A DNA stretch of 64,000 bases from Homalodisca vitripennis. Its lineage: Eukaryota; Arthropoda; Insecta; Hemiptera; Cicadellidae. This document shows, piece after piece, positions 37,216 to 48,900 of this stretch. The notes below the pieces were generated by a model. The model was given only the letters and a program-made list of their open reading frames with translations, was not told where the DNA came from and did no database searches. Each line of letters starts with the position of its first letter. The first letter of the stretch is position 1. A program made the translations under genes and the position numbers. The stretch lies in the NCBI RefSeq assembly GCF_021130785.1, contig NW_025777499.1:1-64000 (forward strand). The letters are read 5' to 3'.

Positions 37216-37739
37216 TTAAAAACTGCGGTTAAGGCATTGCTATATTTTAAAGGTATCTGCCTACCAATATACAAAAATCTTTTTTCTGCATGTACAGAGT
37301 GAAACGCCTCCTTAATTAAATACTTTAAGCTGAACGAGGAATAACAAATAATTATTTTATTATTAATATGATTTAAATAAACTTAGTACTTATAACTCTT
37401 GAGCTTACTGGAATACTAAAACAATATATGTTTTACGTGGCCTTTCCTCAGTGTTTATAAACCTGGAACCAAAATTTCAACAAGGTTTCTAGTTTATAAC
37501 AGTTATTACTATTCTGATGATAAAGGTCTAGCCACCCCAAGGTGTAAAGGCTGCTGTCATATGATATGTAGAGTAGTGACCACAATATTTATTTAAAATC
37601 CTGTATATTGACTTTTTGTCTTGCTTGTATAATAGATGTTGGTGACATTTTTTAAAGCAAAACAACTTACATTAATGGCATTGGAAAGGCGTAAGGCTAC
37701 AAAACAGTGTAATATCAATAAAATTTAAATTATTTATTT

Positions 37740-38029
37740 TTATTTATATACACAGTTTGGTTTAATAAATCTAGCATTCCATGAACCAGGTAGATGTAAA
37801 GAAGGTGGGGAGGAGATAATGTGTTCATTGCGTAATCCCATACTCTCTTCCTTCCCTCCGGAGACAATACAGCTCACCGCAGACCACTCGAACTCTGACG
37901 TCAGAGGCTCAACTGTAATTGACTTCATCAAGACAAAGTCTCCAAGGTTTAAGAAAACTCTTCTTCTGTGGAATCTTAAGCCTTGTGATGGATTGCCTTT
38001 GTTAACAGATATGTCAAAATGGCAGTTCC
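37740..38029 (-). CDS. Possible last exon of an unidentified minus-strand gene
   Basis: A continuous minus-strand frame of about 96 codons ends in TAA at 37740-37742. It runs through RRRVFLNLGDFVLMKSITVE, SEFEWSAVSCIVSGGKEES and PPSLHLPGSWNARFIKPNC. It is markedly GC-richer than the flanks. A possible splice acceptor (TTTAGATTAAG) lies just upstream, after which the frame opens. AATAAA overlaps the stop codon, and another A/T-rich signal follows. I do not recognise the protein; it has no transposon motifs and one possible TM-like hydrophobic patch at most. A plus-strand frame (37819-38034) is also open, so the strand is not certain. If real, upstream exons would lie at higher coordinates, possibly including the splice-like modules of 39-46 kb, but that link is inference. 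Confidence 0.28.
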
Positions 38030-39127
38030 CTTAATCTAAAGCAATATAAAACCTTGGATTAAATCCTAAACATTTCCCCATGTGTACATCACTACATTAA
38101 CATATTTAACGAAAATAATGTAACACATGTATAATAGAGAATCATAGTGTATTTAAAACCTGATAAAGCCAACTAGATGTAATAACTTTAGTGAGTAATA
38201 TACTGAGTCTAGTTATTACATTTATAATATCACTAGGAAGTAATATTAAAAATACGAAAGTGCATTTGTGTTTGTTTTATTTTCAAGCGTAAATAAACTA
38301 CTCGAATAATTTACATGGACATTCATACGGTTCCTGGGAAGAATATATGTCTATTTTTATTTCGAAAATCCTTCAGGAATACGCCCCACCGTCCTCCAAA
38401 GCAGTGAAAACTCCATCTTGGTCTATAAATTTGTACCATATTAATTGAATGAGCTTGTCAAATGCAATCAGCTGTTCTGTTTAAACATTGTTTACTATTT
38501 TTAATTTGTTAAATTTTATAGCGTTTAAATTGTCAAAAGAGTAACTATGAATTTTCAAGTGTTTATTAAAAATATTTGCTCAAGTGTAAATTTCCCGAAT
38601 TAAAACTTTACGTCGTTTAAGACCAACTTAAGTCTGTATATTATTAAAACCGTAAAGAAGTTCTAATTTTTTAGTCATTTTTGTTTTAGATTGAATGGAT
38701 CAATTAAGAAGATAATTTAAACATTTCAGGAAATTCCGTGATGAGGAATAGACTTCTATATAATGCACCTTACAAGTAGGTGCAAAGTACCAAAATATTT
38801 ACACTTTGTATTTTTATTCCCTCCCTACAAAATAATAAATGATCAGAACCTCTTAATCAATGACAGTATTATCAACTGTGATAAACGGCTTAAGAATTTC
38901 TAGTATGTGATACATTTACTAATTAATTAAAAAACACTTAGTAATGTAAGACGATGGTTAAAAATGTAAAAAATTAGTATTGATAATTAAATAAATAATA
39001 TGTTTACGAAAGTTGTCATAAAATGAAATTCACTCTATTTAGGTAGGGAAAAATTCATTTAAATTACACCAAATAAATGTGAAAGCGTCAGATGTTTCCT
39101 AATTTTCAATGCTACAAACAATTCACT

Positions 39128-39250
39128 CATACCTGTATTTGTTGGCTAAGGCGCTCCAGACTTCTTGCCAAGGCGATCGTCGATACTATGTTGAAAATTG
39201 GGGTTATACTAATAATTAGCTTTTTTCAAATAATAATATTAGCTTTTTTC
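39128..39250 (-). repeat. Partial 1.44-kb array unit
   Basis: It begins with the unit-start motif CATACCTGTATTTGTTGG and carries module A (39133-39185), then diverges. GCTTTTTTCAA-type sequence is tandemly repeated at 39215-39255 only in this copy. Confidence 0.7.
39133..39185 (-). other. Exon-like module A (53 bp), intact splice-like borders
   Basis: On the minus strand TTTTCAACATAG precedes a 53-bp segment ending AACAAATACAG, which is followed by GTATGAG. Both borders match insect acceptor/donor consensus. Two frames are open across it: one gives LARSLERLSQQIQ and the other SPWQEVWSALANKYR. There is no evidence of expression. Confidence 0.35.
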
Positions 39251-39977
39251 AATCAAGCTCGAAGTTTAAGAACACAAAAAAAAATTAGATGATTGATTTT
39301 TAACAAGATTCTTGTAGTTGTGCAAAAGCTGCCTGGTGGAGGCTCCACTTCACACCACTATATAAGAAAACATTGACTTAGATGAAACGTAATTGGTATC
39401 CGCAGACAATATGTTGTATATCTTTTATAAACTTTAATCCAATATAATCTGTATTAAACTGTAATTCATATACTCCGCACGGAGAACAATGGCCCTTGAA
39501 GGATTTGTTGGCTTTTGTTTGAAAAGAGCCCACTCAAGCCCACTGCCCTGTCAGTGATGGACTGTGTTCCCAATGTACGTTAAGTTTAAAAAAACCGTTC
39601 TATTACATGAAGTTAAACTTATTACATACTTATATCACACATAATCAATAAATGTTTTTATGAGATAAAACATATAATTACCTATTTTAGTAGATTGAAA
39701 AACATAATTTAATTTCTCTGTTTTATATACATTTTAATGACTCAAGGTATACAGATAGTAGGTAATTAGGAATATATTCCTCAGAGGCTACAGTAATACC
39801 GGCAGAGTATAGAAACATAACTCCTTTGAACACTATTATAAGTTATTCCTTAGTAGAATACATTCAAGCGAATCTCAGTAAATACAAAAATTTTTATTGT
39901 ACACAATTCTGCTTTTAATATCTGACAATCGAGTGTGAACTGTCTCACTTCCAATGGTAACAACAATTAAACCATGC

Positions 39978-40030
39978 CTGTATTTATTCGTTAAGTAGCC
40001 CCAGACTGCCTGCCATGAGCACCATCGATA
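39978..40030 (-). other. Module A, splice borders lost
   Basis: The acceptor AG has become AA and the donor GT has become GC (GGCATGG). One frame has an in-frame TAA in the LNEQIQ position, while the other frame (SWQAVWGYLTNKYR) remains open. Confidence 0.35.
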
Positions 40031-40376
40031 TTGTGTTAGTATTTAGCGTTACACTCAAAATGATATTTTGTTTTTCAGTCAAGGGATGAGCACTCATGTT
40101 TGATTTTGAATTTTCAGAATCCCAATTGGTATTTGTACATAACATTTTGACAGCCTTAGGGATCATCCAACAGTCTGTCTAGTCTCGAACCATCTCATCT
40201 ATATATGAAAATCATATAACAAAATGTTATTATTTGCTTTTAATTCATACATTTATGACTTTTAACATCACTACAAACTAAAAGTATGATAATATCCGAT
40301 CAAATTCAGCAATTTACTCTCGTGTACAAAGTCCTGAAATAGGTGGCCTGTAATATTTTAAAAAGAGATCTCATAT

Positions 40377-40495
40377 CTTTTGTAGATTTACACTCCGCTT
40401 CCAATAAACACACCAGTAAACACAACTCCACCGAAAATGTGGAGAAAATTTTAGTTTTTTTTCAAAGTCGAACATTTTTTAAGTAGTGTTTCTTT
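40377..40495 (-). other. Exon-like module B (119 bp), donor lost
   Basis: The acceptor TTTATTTGTTGCAG is intact; the donor G has mutated (AAAAG|ATATG). Glycine-rich frame: GGVVFTGVFIGSG. Confidence 0.35.
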
Positions 40496-40899
40496 CTGCA
40501 ACAAATAAAAAGTGACAATGAAATATATACAGTTGCTTAGCAATTTCTTATTATTGTTTCATAATGCTGTTAAACTTAGTGGTTATCATAAGCTTCTAAA
40601 ATGACGAAGAAATATTAAAAAAATCATAATGTATATTATTCACACTCAATACATAAAGTTAATTACTATTGTTATCTTCACAACGTTCTAAAGTATACTT
40701 TATACGGTTGTTAGAACATTAAATAACCGATGCCAGTGGCTTCGGACGCAATTAAAGAAATCAAAGTCGATAGCCTACTTACTCAAAGCACTTATGATTT
40801 TCCCCTATGATAATCTTCTATGATAACTTAAGTAACTATATTATCAGATATATGTATATAGTATAAACCAATATATTAGTATTAAAGTCCTATACTATA

Positions 40900-41250
40900 C
40901 AGGGTGTTTACTAAAGGTGTTTCAATATTGTATTTGTTGTAGAGATGAAAATGAGCAAAAAACTTCATATGGAGGTATGTCCTAAAACCCTTAGCTTTCC
41001 GTCTGTCTGCCTGTATGTGATTTTCACCACAAAAAAGTTATATCTTTTATACCAGTAAAGATAAAGTTTTGAAACTTTGCAGTTGTGTTGACCTTTTGTA
41101 TACCCATATGAAAAAAAAAATATGAACAAATTATCTTTACCCGTTTCAAAATGGCAGCCTATCATAAATTTTAATGATAAATCCCACAAAATTGATACCC
41201 AGTATGAAAATTTTACAAGAATATTAAAATTTTGTAAACTTTATTCTTAT
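40900..41250. repeat. CAGGGTGTTT-ended dispersed repeat, copy 1
   Basis: It starts TATACAGGGTGTTTACTAAA and shares about 330 bp with 42205-42540, 56585-56925 and 57704-58045, including ATATCTTTTATACCAGTAAA. The start resembles Tc1/mariner-type termini. No inverted partner is visible, so the repeat may be truncated. Confidence 0.7.
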
Positions 41251-42039
41251 TACGTGACAATTTTGAAGCTTGTTCTAAATTTCTAAATTGTGATATGTTT
41301 GAGTTATTAATAATTGTTCGTATTGGTTTACTTACATTTTCAAAAGATTCGTTGTGTATTTTAATATTAATGACTAATGGGCTTGAATCATCATTATGGT
41401 AATTTCAGTTATGATACTATACTAATTATGATAGGCGGTCTTTTGAAAAAAATTAACAATTAATAATTAAAAAATGAGTCTGTAAATAGAAAATTTTCAA
41501 GAATTTTGTAAGCTTATTTAAAAGATATTGTTAATGTTGTAGGAGAGTAGGGTGATATCGTGTAATTAATTTTGTATATTTATAATCATTATTTTTGACA
41601 TAATCATCATTAAGGTTACTCTCTTTTAGCTGGTTTATATTCAATACCTTTATAGGCTATGCCTGTTTTAAAACCCGTCATATATGTCACTACAGTAATT
41701 TATTAAGATATAGTCCATAATAAAGGATTAAACATTTGAGAATCTAGAATCTCTCGTTCTAATTTCTTCATAACATGATTTGAGTGTAATGGGGTCATTT
41801 AAGTACATTTGGATGTTTCTTTATTTTGAAAAGAAAATGTTTTTTGAAATCAAAAACCTGAAGCAGACACTGGATAATCCCTGATATAATATGACACTTT
41901 TATTACCAAAAGCAATTTTCAAAATAAAAAAGCGTATTCTTCTTAGTTAAAGACGCATCTATGATGTAATATGATGGAGGCCTGAAACACGAAATTTCCT
42001 AACTGGAGTAGGTTTATATACAAAATTAAATAGTTAAAT

Positions 42040-42042
<3 letters not shown>

Positions 42043-42085
<43 letters not shown>

Positions 42086-42112
42086 AATAATGCTATATAT
42101 ATATATATATAT
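42043..42112. repeat. (TA)n microsatellite, two tracts
   Basis: Tracts at 42043-42082 and 42094-42112. The corresponding site in copy 2 (about 57593-57605) has only a short TA run, so the expansion is specific to copy 1. Confidence 0.92.
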
Positions 42113-42204
42113 ACTTGTTGAGTATAAGTAGTTTAATTACAATTCTGAAACCTCAGTTCAAATTGTCTGCCTAAATGCCTCGATCTAGAAAATATATACA
42201 TATA

Positions 42205-42540
42205 CAGGGTGTTTCCTAAAGGTGTTCCAATATTGTGGTATTTTGTTTCAGGCGTGAAAATGAGCAAAAAACTTCTTATGGAGGTGTGTCCTAAAACTTT
42301 TTGTTTTCCGTCTATATGTCTGTATGTGATTTTTACCAAAAAAGTTATATCTTTTATACCAGTAAAGACAAAGTTATGAAACTTTGCAGTTGTGTTAGAC
42401 TTTTCTATGCCCATTTGAGAAAAAAATATGAAAAAAATATCTTTACCCGTTTCAAAATAGCAGGCAATGTTAAATTCCGCAAAATCGATACTCTGTATGA
42501 AAATTTAACAAGAATATTAAAATGTTGTAAACTTAATTCT
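42205..42540. repeat. CAGGGTGTTT-ended dispersed repeat, copy 2
   Basis: Same family as 40900-41250. A minus-strand open frame across it (ITYRHIDGKQKVLGHTSI...) recurs in all copies but has no known domain. Confidence 0.7.
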
Positions 42541-43641
42541 AAATCTAACAGTGGTTTCATTAAAATTGAAAGACAAAACAACTGATTAGTACTACCAAAC
42601 ATTAATACTATGTTTTACACATTACACAACAGGAAGTATAGTTTTCTAATCTATTTTACTCTGAACAGCTGATTTAATGTCAATGAACTGATTAATGTGA
42701 ACAGCTGTTTATTTAAGCTATTATCTTTTCATAACGATGAAGAAATTGTAAATTCTCACCTTCGACTGAAAGATGACTCCGCTCAAATGTATATATTCCA
42801 ATTGTGTAACTTCACTTCCTGTGAAATTTACATACGGTTTCACCGATGAGTTTGAATTTTCCCCAACCAAGAAAATATATACATAGGTCGGATCGACGGA
42901 AACTTATATTTAAAATCGTCTACTTCTGCAGTTAAAATTTTGTTGTGGAGCTCTAATTAATTTTGCTTGTTTACTTCGATCAAGAAAATATACGTACATG
43001 TAAATTTAAAAAAACTCCATTGTTGTACATCTTCTTCCAGCTTGTGTGGTGTGAGGTGCTTCCGGTCTAAGTTGAATAAAGTAGAATACTTATAACTATA
43101 TCATTATAATTTTAAAATAACCGTTTATAATAAGTTATGCGTGATAGAAGTCTTATTTTTTCACTGAAGCGTGTGAAACAATAGCTTCCTCATGCATGTT
43201 GGGGTCTACCTAATGTTCTTTAAAGCACACTAAATAAGCCATACACAATCGCAAAGAAGCCGACCAGTTTCGGGTACCCTTATTTGCAAATATTTACACC
43301 TTTGTACATTAAGCTGTGTTTTATAACAGAGTTGAAATAGTATTTCTAATTTGGTAGCTTAAACTTCTCAATTGTAAAATTTTAAGTACAATTTGTTGGT
43401 AAATCTTTCCCTGCAACCTGAATCCCACAACTGATCAAGCACTGTATATTTAATATTAAGTACTCTTTATTTGTAAATATCTTTCTCTTTGGAGGAATTC
43501 ATCTTAAAGTGTATACAGCTATTTACTTTTGTTTAAGTTTAGATTTTGTTTTGAATTGGATTATTATTTTTCGAATTTTAAAACAATCAATTTGAGGCAG
43601 AGAAACTAACGAGAGCTTGCTCGAACAGTTTTGGCTCATAC

Positions 43642-43698
43642 CTGTATGTCTTTTTAGGGCAGTCTTGTCTAGACTGCCTGCCAAGGCATCAGACGATG
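43642..43698 (-). other. Module A, divergent
   Basis: Acceptor-like TCTTCAACAGAG and donor GTATGAG are kept; the interior has a short insertion and a stop in the WQAV frame. Confidence 0.33.
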
Positions 43699-43991
43699 CT
43701 CTGTTGAAGATCGCGTTATACTCATAATTAGTTTTTGTACGTCAGTCAGGATCAGGACCTAAATCTTAACTGAATCATGGGTCGTCAAAACATTTGTGTC
43801 TTACCCGGAACCACCTCGACTATATCTGATAATCATACAGTAAAATTTAATTAATTATCAGTTATTGTATAAATTTATGATTGTTTTCATCAACACTATG
43901 TGCTACAAGGATTGTAATATTAAATAAAACTGAGTCAAAAGCCCTTAATATTTTAATTAATTCTTGTACTTACTTAATATTTATTTGATAA

Positions 43992-44106
43992 CTTTTGTGG
44001 CGATATATTCCGCCTCCAATCAACACCAATAACCGCAACTCAACCGATAATTAGGGAAAAGGAAAGATTTTCAAAAATTTCAACATTTTACAAGCAGTTA
44101 TATTTT
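43992..44106 (-). other. Module B, both borders lost
   Basis: A 2-bp deletion falls in the glycine-rich segment, and the acceptor AG is replaced by CA. The upstream part reads IFENLSFSLIIG in the same frame as the glycine-rich segment. Confidence 0.33.
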
Positions 44107-45085
44107 GTGCAACAAGACAAAAAGTGACACTGTAATGAATACTGCTACCTAAAAACTGTTTAGTGTGGTTTTATAATGCTATTAAAACTAGATCTGGCAT
44201 GATAAACTAGATTATGGGAAGGCAAATTTTTATTTTTTACGAGGTATTAAAAAAATAGTATAAATTACTCTCAATAGATCAATTATTTAATATTGTCTTC
44301 AAAACATTCTAAAGTTTATTTTTATACCAGAAAATATTCATAGATTGCTATGTACATTCAATAACTGATGTCAATGACTTTGTACGCAATTTATAAAATC
44401 AAAGTATATAGCCTATTAGTATACTGTGTGTATGTGTTGAAAAATACCATCATATAAGTACTGAAATATAATATAAATTTCGCACGCAAACTGCTGAACA
44501 AATCAATAAACTTAATATTTAAAAAACGTATGTTCAAACTATTATTGTAAAGATGTGATGCGTGTGTTCATATAATTATGGAATACACTATCCATAATGA
44601 AGATTTTATTTCGTGACTATCTGGCATGCCTGTTCAAAATTTCTTAATTTTTATGTGTTTGAATTATTATAATTTGTGCGTATTGGTTTTACTTTATTCA
44701 AATTCTCAAAAGATTGGTTATGTATTTTAGATCATAATTGGGATACAATTGTCATTTAAGGTCAACATTATCATTTCTGTGGTAATAAACGTCAAGCCGG
44801 TTGGTGTTTCTGAAAGTTAAAAAGTATCAGTTGCAATTATATTTGAATATGAGTTATCAGATCAAACTTTATAGATATTTTTTAATGAAAAAATAACACA
44901 AATAATATTTACTATAAAATGAACAACAATCCCTATAAACAATCGGCTGTCTCGTATTAAATTTATATTCTAAAGATTCAGGCAGGTTCTCATAAAAAGT
45001 AAATTCACTGTAGATAATTTAGAATGAGTACATGTGAAAGTGTGAGATTTTCCTAAATTTTTATGGTAAAAAAATTAAACCATAC

Positions 45086-45138
45086 CTGTATTTGTTGGTT
45101 AAATCGCTCCAGACTGCTTGCCATGACCACCATCAATG
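45086..45138 (-). other. Module A, intact splice-like borders
   Basis: Acceptor TTTCAACACAG and donor GTATGG flank 53 bp. It reads MASSLERFNQQIQ in one frame, and the alternative frame has one TGA. Confidence 0.38.
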
Positions 45139-45473
45139 CTGTGTTGAAATGTGGCATTATAATAAAAATTTGATTTTTCTTTTCAGTCAAGGGATGTGCT
45201 CTCGTGTTTTGATAATGAAGCTTCAGAATCCCAATTTGTATTTATAAATAAAAAGTAGATAAAATCGGGGACGTCGCAACAGTTCGGTCTGGCCCGGCAC
45301 CACCTCGACTATATCTGATAATCATATAACAAAATATTATTATTTGTCATTTATTATACAAATTTTTGATTTTTTTTTATGGAACTAAAAACTAAAAATA
45401 TTTTAATATCTGATAAATTTCAGGAATTTAAGTCGAGAGGTAAAAGCCTCCAAATAGTTCAATTCGTTTTTGT

Positions 45474-45523
45474 AATATATATATATTATATTATATATAT
45501 ATATATTATATATATATATATAG
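45474..45523. repeat. (TA)n-rich microsatellite
   Basis: Interrupted TATATA tracts. Confidence 0.85.
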
Positions 45524-45537
45524 TATTTATTTCATAC

Positions 45538-45656
45538 CTTTTGTTAGGATACATCCCGCTCCCAATAAACACACCAATAACCACAATGCCACCGATAATT
45601 TGGGGGAAAAGTTAAGTTTTTCAAAAATTCAAATATTTTGCAAGCAGTATTTCTTC
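45538..45656 (-). other. Module B (119 bp), best-preserved splice-like borders
   Basis: Minus-strand acceptor TTTTTATTTGTTACAG and donor CAAAAG|GTATGAAA are both consensus-like. The glycine-rich frame reads IIGGIVVIGVFIGSGMYPN, like one short transmembrane helix, but a stop lies just upstream in that frame. Between this copy and 40377-40495 several differences fall at synonymous third positions in the glycine frame (GGC/GGA, GGG/GGA twice). This hints at past coding selection. No protein family is recognised. Confidence 0.4.
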
Positions 45657-45806
45657 CTGTAACAAATAAAAAGTGACACATTAATGTATACTGTTGTTTA
45701 GCAACTTCTTAGTTATATTTCATAATGATTTTAAACTTTTATCTGACTATTAAAGTTTCAATTATGGCAAGGAATATGTCATGCTTTTTGAGATTTCTTG
45801 AAAAAA

Positions 45807-45807
<1 letters not shown>

Positions 45808-45833
<26 letters not shown>
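45808..45833. repeat. (TA)n microsatellite
   Basis: About 12 TA units. Confidence 0.9.
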
Positions 45834-45838
<5 letters not shown>

Positions 45839-45960
45839 TATTATTTACGCCTAATAAATCAAGGTATTTACTATTGTTATTTTCAAAATATTCTAAAGTT
45901 TACATGCTACTAAATATTCATACATTTACTACATAAATATACACATATACATAAAATAAT

Positions 45961-48900
45961 GAATTATTGATATAAGCCAATGAAATATTAAGTATTGATT
46001 ATTGTGCAATCCCCTAGTACTTCAGTACAGCCGAAGACAAATATATATCGCTAACCCAAAACTGTTGTAAACTTAAGACAATAATATGGATTCTTTACTA
46101 ATAAATAATATGCTATGCCGTAAAAGCAACGTTAAATTCGCATTTTACTCGCACGCCCTATGTTATATAATCTTTACCTTAGTTTATCTAAGAATGTATA
46201 TTCAAAACACTATCCCTTTTGAGCCCTAAAATGATGTATAGATTCTAATAAGATCTTAAAGTCCTCTTTTAAGTTTCTATTTTAAGTATTTTTAGTGCAA
46301 TGTTTCTTAACTATACTAAGATAGGCGGATATATTTCACGGCGATTTACTAATTTCTTACAAGATTTGTGGCGAAATAAAATAATATAAATAAAGATACG
46401 ATTTCGACTTGCTTTTTGGGTAACAGGCTTCGCTGAGATTCCATGCAAAGTTTCAGTGCTCTAGCTTGTTTCATTCTTCAAGTATAAAGTTTCATACAAT
46501 ATTGAAAATGTATAACCATTTATTTACCAGTTATGTGGACAGATAGAGATATAGATAGAAATAAAATTCTTTGTATCTGTTGCGTAATACAAAAACGATG
46601 TTAATAACATAAAATGTATCCATTTATCTGCAAAGAAAAACTTTTAAGACGGTTAGAGCTTCATAGCACTAACAATACAATGTTTATAATAACAATAATT
46701 TTACTAAAGGGCAAATACTCAACATTGGAGTATGCAGATACCAGCCTAACACGATTTATTTCAACACTTTTTAAGAGTAAGAACAAGAAGAGAACAAGAA
46801 TGGTCGTATACTAACCATTAGTCACCTTGCTTTGAGAAGCTACGTTCTAAGAAGCTTTCTTCTTTTGTCCACGTTAGTTTATAATATCTAGTTTTCACTC
46901 TCTTTTTTATCATAAAATGCTATCAAACTTGCACACATTATTGACTGTACCTTCAGTTATGTTTAGTAATATAATGGCTTGAAGAATACCTTTTGGTTAT
47001 AGTTTATTACTGACGAGAAACATTTAAGAGGATAAATAATCCGTTAAACACCGTGTTAATACTTCAGCACGAGAACGAGTAAGCGTAATTGGAAGAATAC
47101 ATAAATAAGCCAAAATGAAAAATTCAGTGTTTTTAAAAGAATTTGTTTTTAAACATTGTTATAAAATCATTATTCCTGTATGTATTTACAAACCTAAACT
47201 ATTTTAAAGTTTTTGTAAAAAAAATATTAACAATGTTTTATGAATGTGCATTATAATATATTTATAAGGGATAGTAATTAATAACAACATTAAACAAAAA
47301 TACCGCACTTACAAAACAATAGCTTAAGGTTGAATCATTGTGCTAAAGTTTCTACGCCACACAGTATTAGTATTAGAAACTATATTTTTTCGCATAGTAA
47401 AATAAGTTAAAAAGCCACTCATTGAACTTAATTCTAAAAGGACTTTTACTTTCGGAGTGACAGAATATCCAGAATGGTAAGGTTGGTAGTAATGGCCACC
47501 TCCTGCCGATATACCGTGAGAAGTGAGAGCAGATTCTATACCTCAGTCATTTCTAGTTTTAAGAAATTGATGCTAAGCTTTGTTACAAGCTTTTCTTTCA
47601 AAGTGAGAAAAGAAAGGATTACCCCCTTATTTGCCAGTTGATCTATCAACGTTTAACATGAATGGAACTTCACTTATTCCAAAAGCCATCCTCCGCAGTA
47701 GAATAGGCCTTTCCATATCTTTGTAATCCAATACTTTTGGGGATAGGGTTATGCAGCTCCTAGCCATCCAAGAGGCTGTCTAGATGTAAGTCACTCAAAA
47801 TTGTTTACTGTACTTAGTACAGATACTACTGCGAGGTATATGCCAGCCAAAAATGAACCCTCCAGCCGTTAAGTGCATCTTTGGAGTGTTATTATTCCTA
47901 GACTGTTGAGAGAAAACTATGAAACGTTTTATCTCTTAACAAATTTCGAATTTTAACATACCTTTTTACTACCAAGAACAGATGTATTAATTTATAAACG
48001 GTTTCATTACTTATAACCAATTCATTTTTATCAAGGATCTTTGCTGACAACTTCACTCAAGGTGCAAAACTGTGGTCCTTCTGTGGCAATGGTACGGTAT
48101 TTGTTCTTTTGCGAACGTATCTAATAACGTAAAAAACTATTAAAAGCACATCATTTTGTATCAAGAGACATACAATTTTATCCAAATTTTTGTTAGTTTC
48201 TCAGATCTGATTGTTATTTTCAATATATAAAACACGCACATGATTAACTACAAGAGAATATATCTACGTTATCCCATACAATCAAAATTTGTTAAGCCAT
48301 TTTTCACTAAAAATTAAAATCTTTTGCCATTAAAATAAATAGACATATGGAATTTTCTCTCGGACGGTCCCTTCTCTCTCTCTTCTCTAGGTCTTCACTC
48401 ACTGCTCGTAGTTTTGTAAACAAATATTTTTTCCATTGTTGAAATGTTCAATTATTAAACATGCTACTTAATAATTTAGTGTTTTAAACTTTTTATTCTG
48501 AAAAAAGCTACTAAGGTTAGTTGACATCCAGATTTTGAAACATTTAGGACTAATACTTTTAGAAACACTCAAAGAATTAGTATACTATGAATGCATGCAT
48601 TTACGAATAAAGCGGTCAGTATCATTGGAGAATTTACATTAAAAGAACAAAGGATGGAAAATACATATCCCGTAAAGACAAGCCTATACACAACGTGACT
48701 GGACTGTTGAGTCCTTAATTCTGCTTCCCTTGTAATTCCTGGTTTTGAATATAAAACTCTTTACGTGAATTATTTTCTGGAGTTGAATCCAACGTTCAGA
48801 AAATACTACTTCTCCCGCTATATATAAAACAATTTCCTGTATTAAACGCTTAATTCATAACCTGAAAAATTGTTTTACTATTGTTATGTGACCTGTTATT

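Larger units (their letters stand above)
39973..41480 (-). repeat. 1.44-kb array unit U1, copy 1
   Basis: Contains module A (39978-40030), module B (40377-40495) and the later part shared with units at 43637 and 45081, interrupted by a CAGGGTGTTT repeat (40900-41250). Confidence 0.75.
43637..45080 (-). repeat. 1.44-kb array unit U2, copy 1
   Basis: Unit-start motif at 43637; the next unit starts at 45081, a period of 1444 bp. Corresponds to 62265-63922 in copy 2. Confidence 0.8.
38481..45154 (+). repeat. Segmental duplication, copy 1
   Basis: The segment is collinear, in the same orientation, with 54199-64000 starting at TTAAACATTG. Long near-identical runs include 39480-39580 with 55180-55280, 40680-40760 with 56380-56460, and 43000-43080 with 58520-58600. 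Copy 1 uniquely has about 270 bp at 41520-41790 and a (TA)n expansion at 42043-42112. It lacks the LINE and the hairpin insertion present in copy 2. The right limit of 45154 is only where the window ends for copy 2; the true duplicated block may be longer. Confidence 0.93.
45081..45960 (-). repeat. 1.44-kb array unit U3 (truncated), copy 1
   Basis: Carries module A (45086-45138) and module B (45538-45656), then becomes unalignable after about 45960. Confidence 0.72.

Noticed and set aside
37819..38034. Plus-strand gene at the GC-richer segment
   Set aside because: The minus-strand frame is longer and has acceptor and AATAAA signals in the right places; plus-strand reading kept only as an alternative.
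39984..40166. Stand-alone 60-codon gene overlapping module A
   Set aside because: Frame is not open in the equivalent positions of the other array units, and the counterpart in copy 2 (55680-55870) carries indels; more likely part of the decayed repeat.
47460..47900. Coding remnant in a GC-richer patch
   Set aside because: No frame gives a motif I can assign; possibly an old interspersed repeat.
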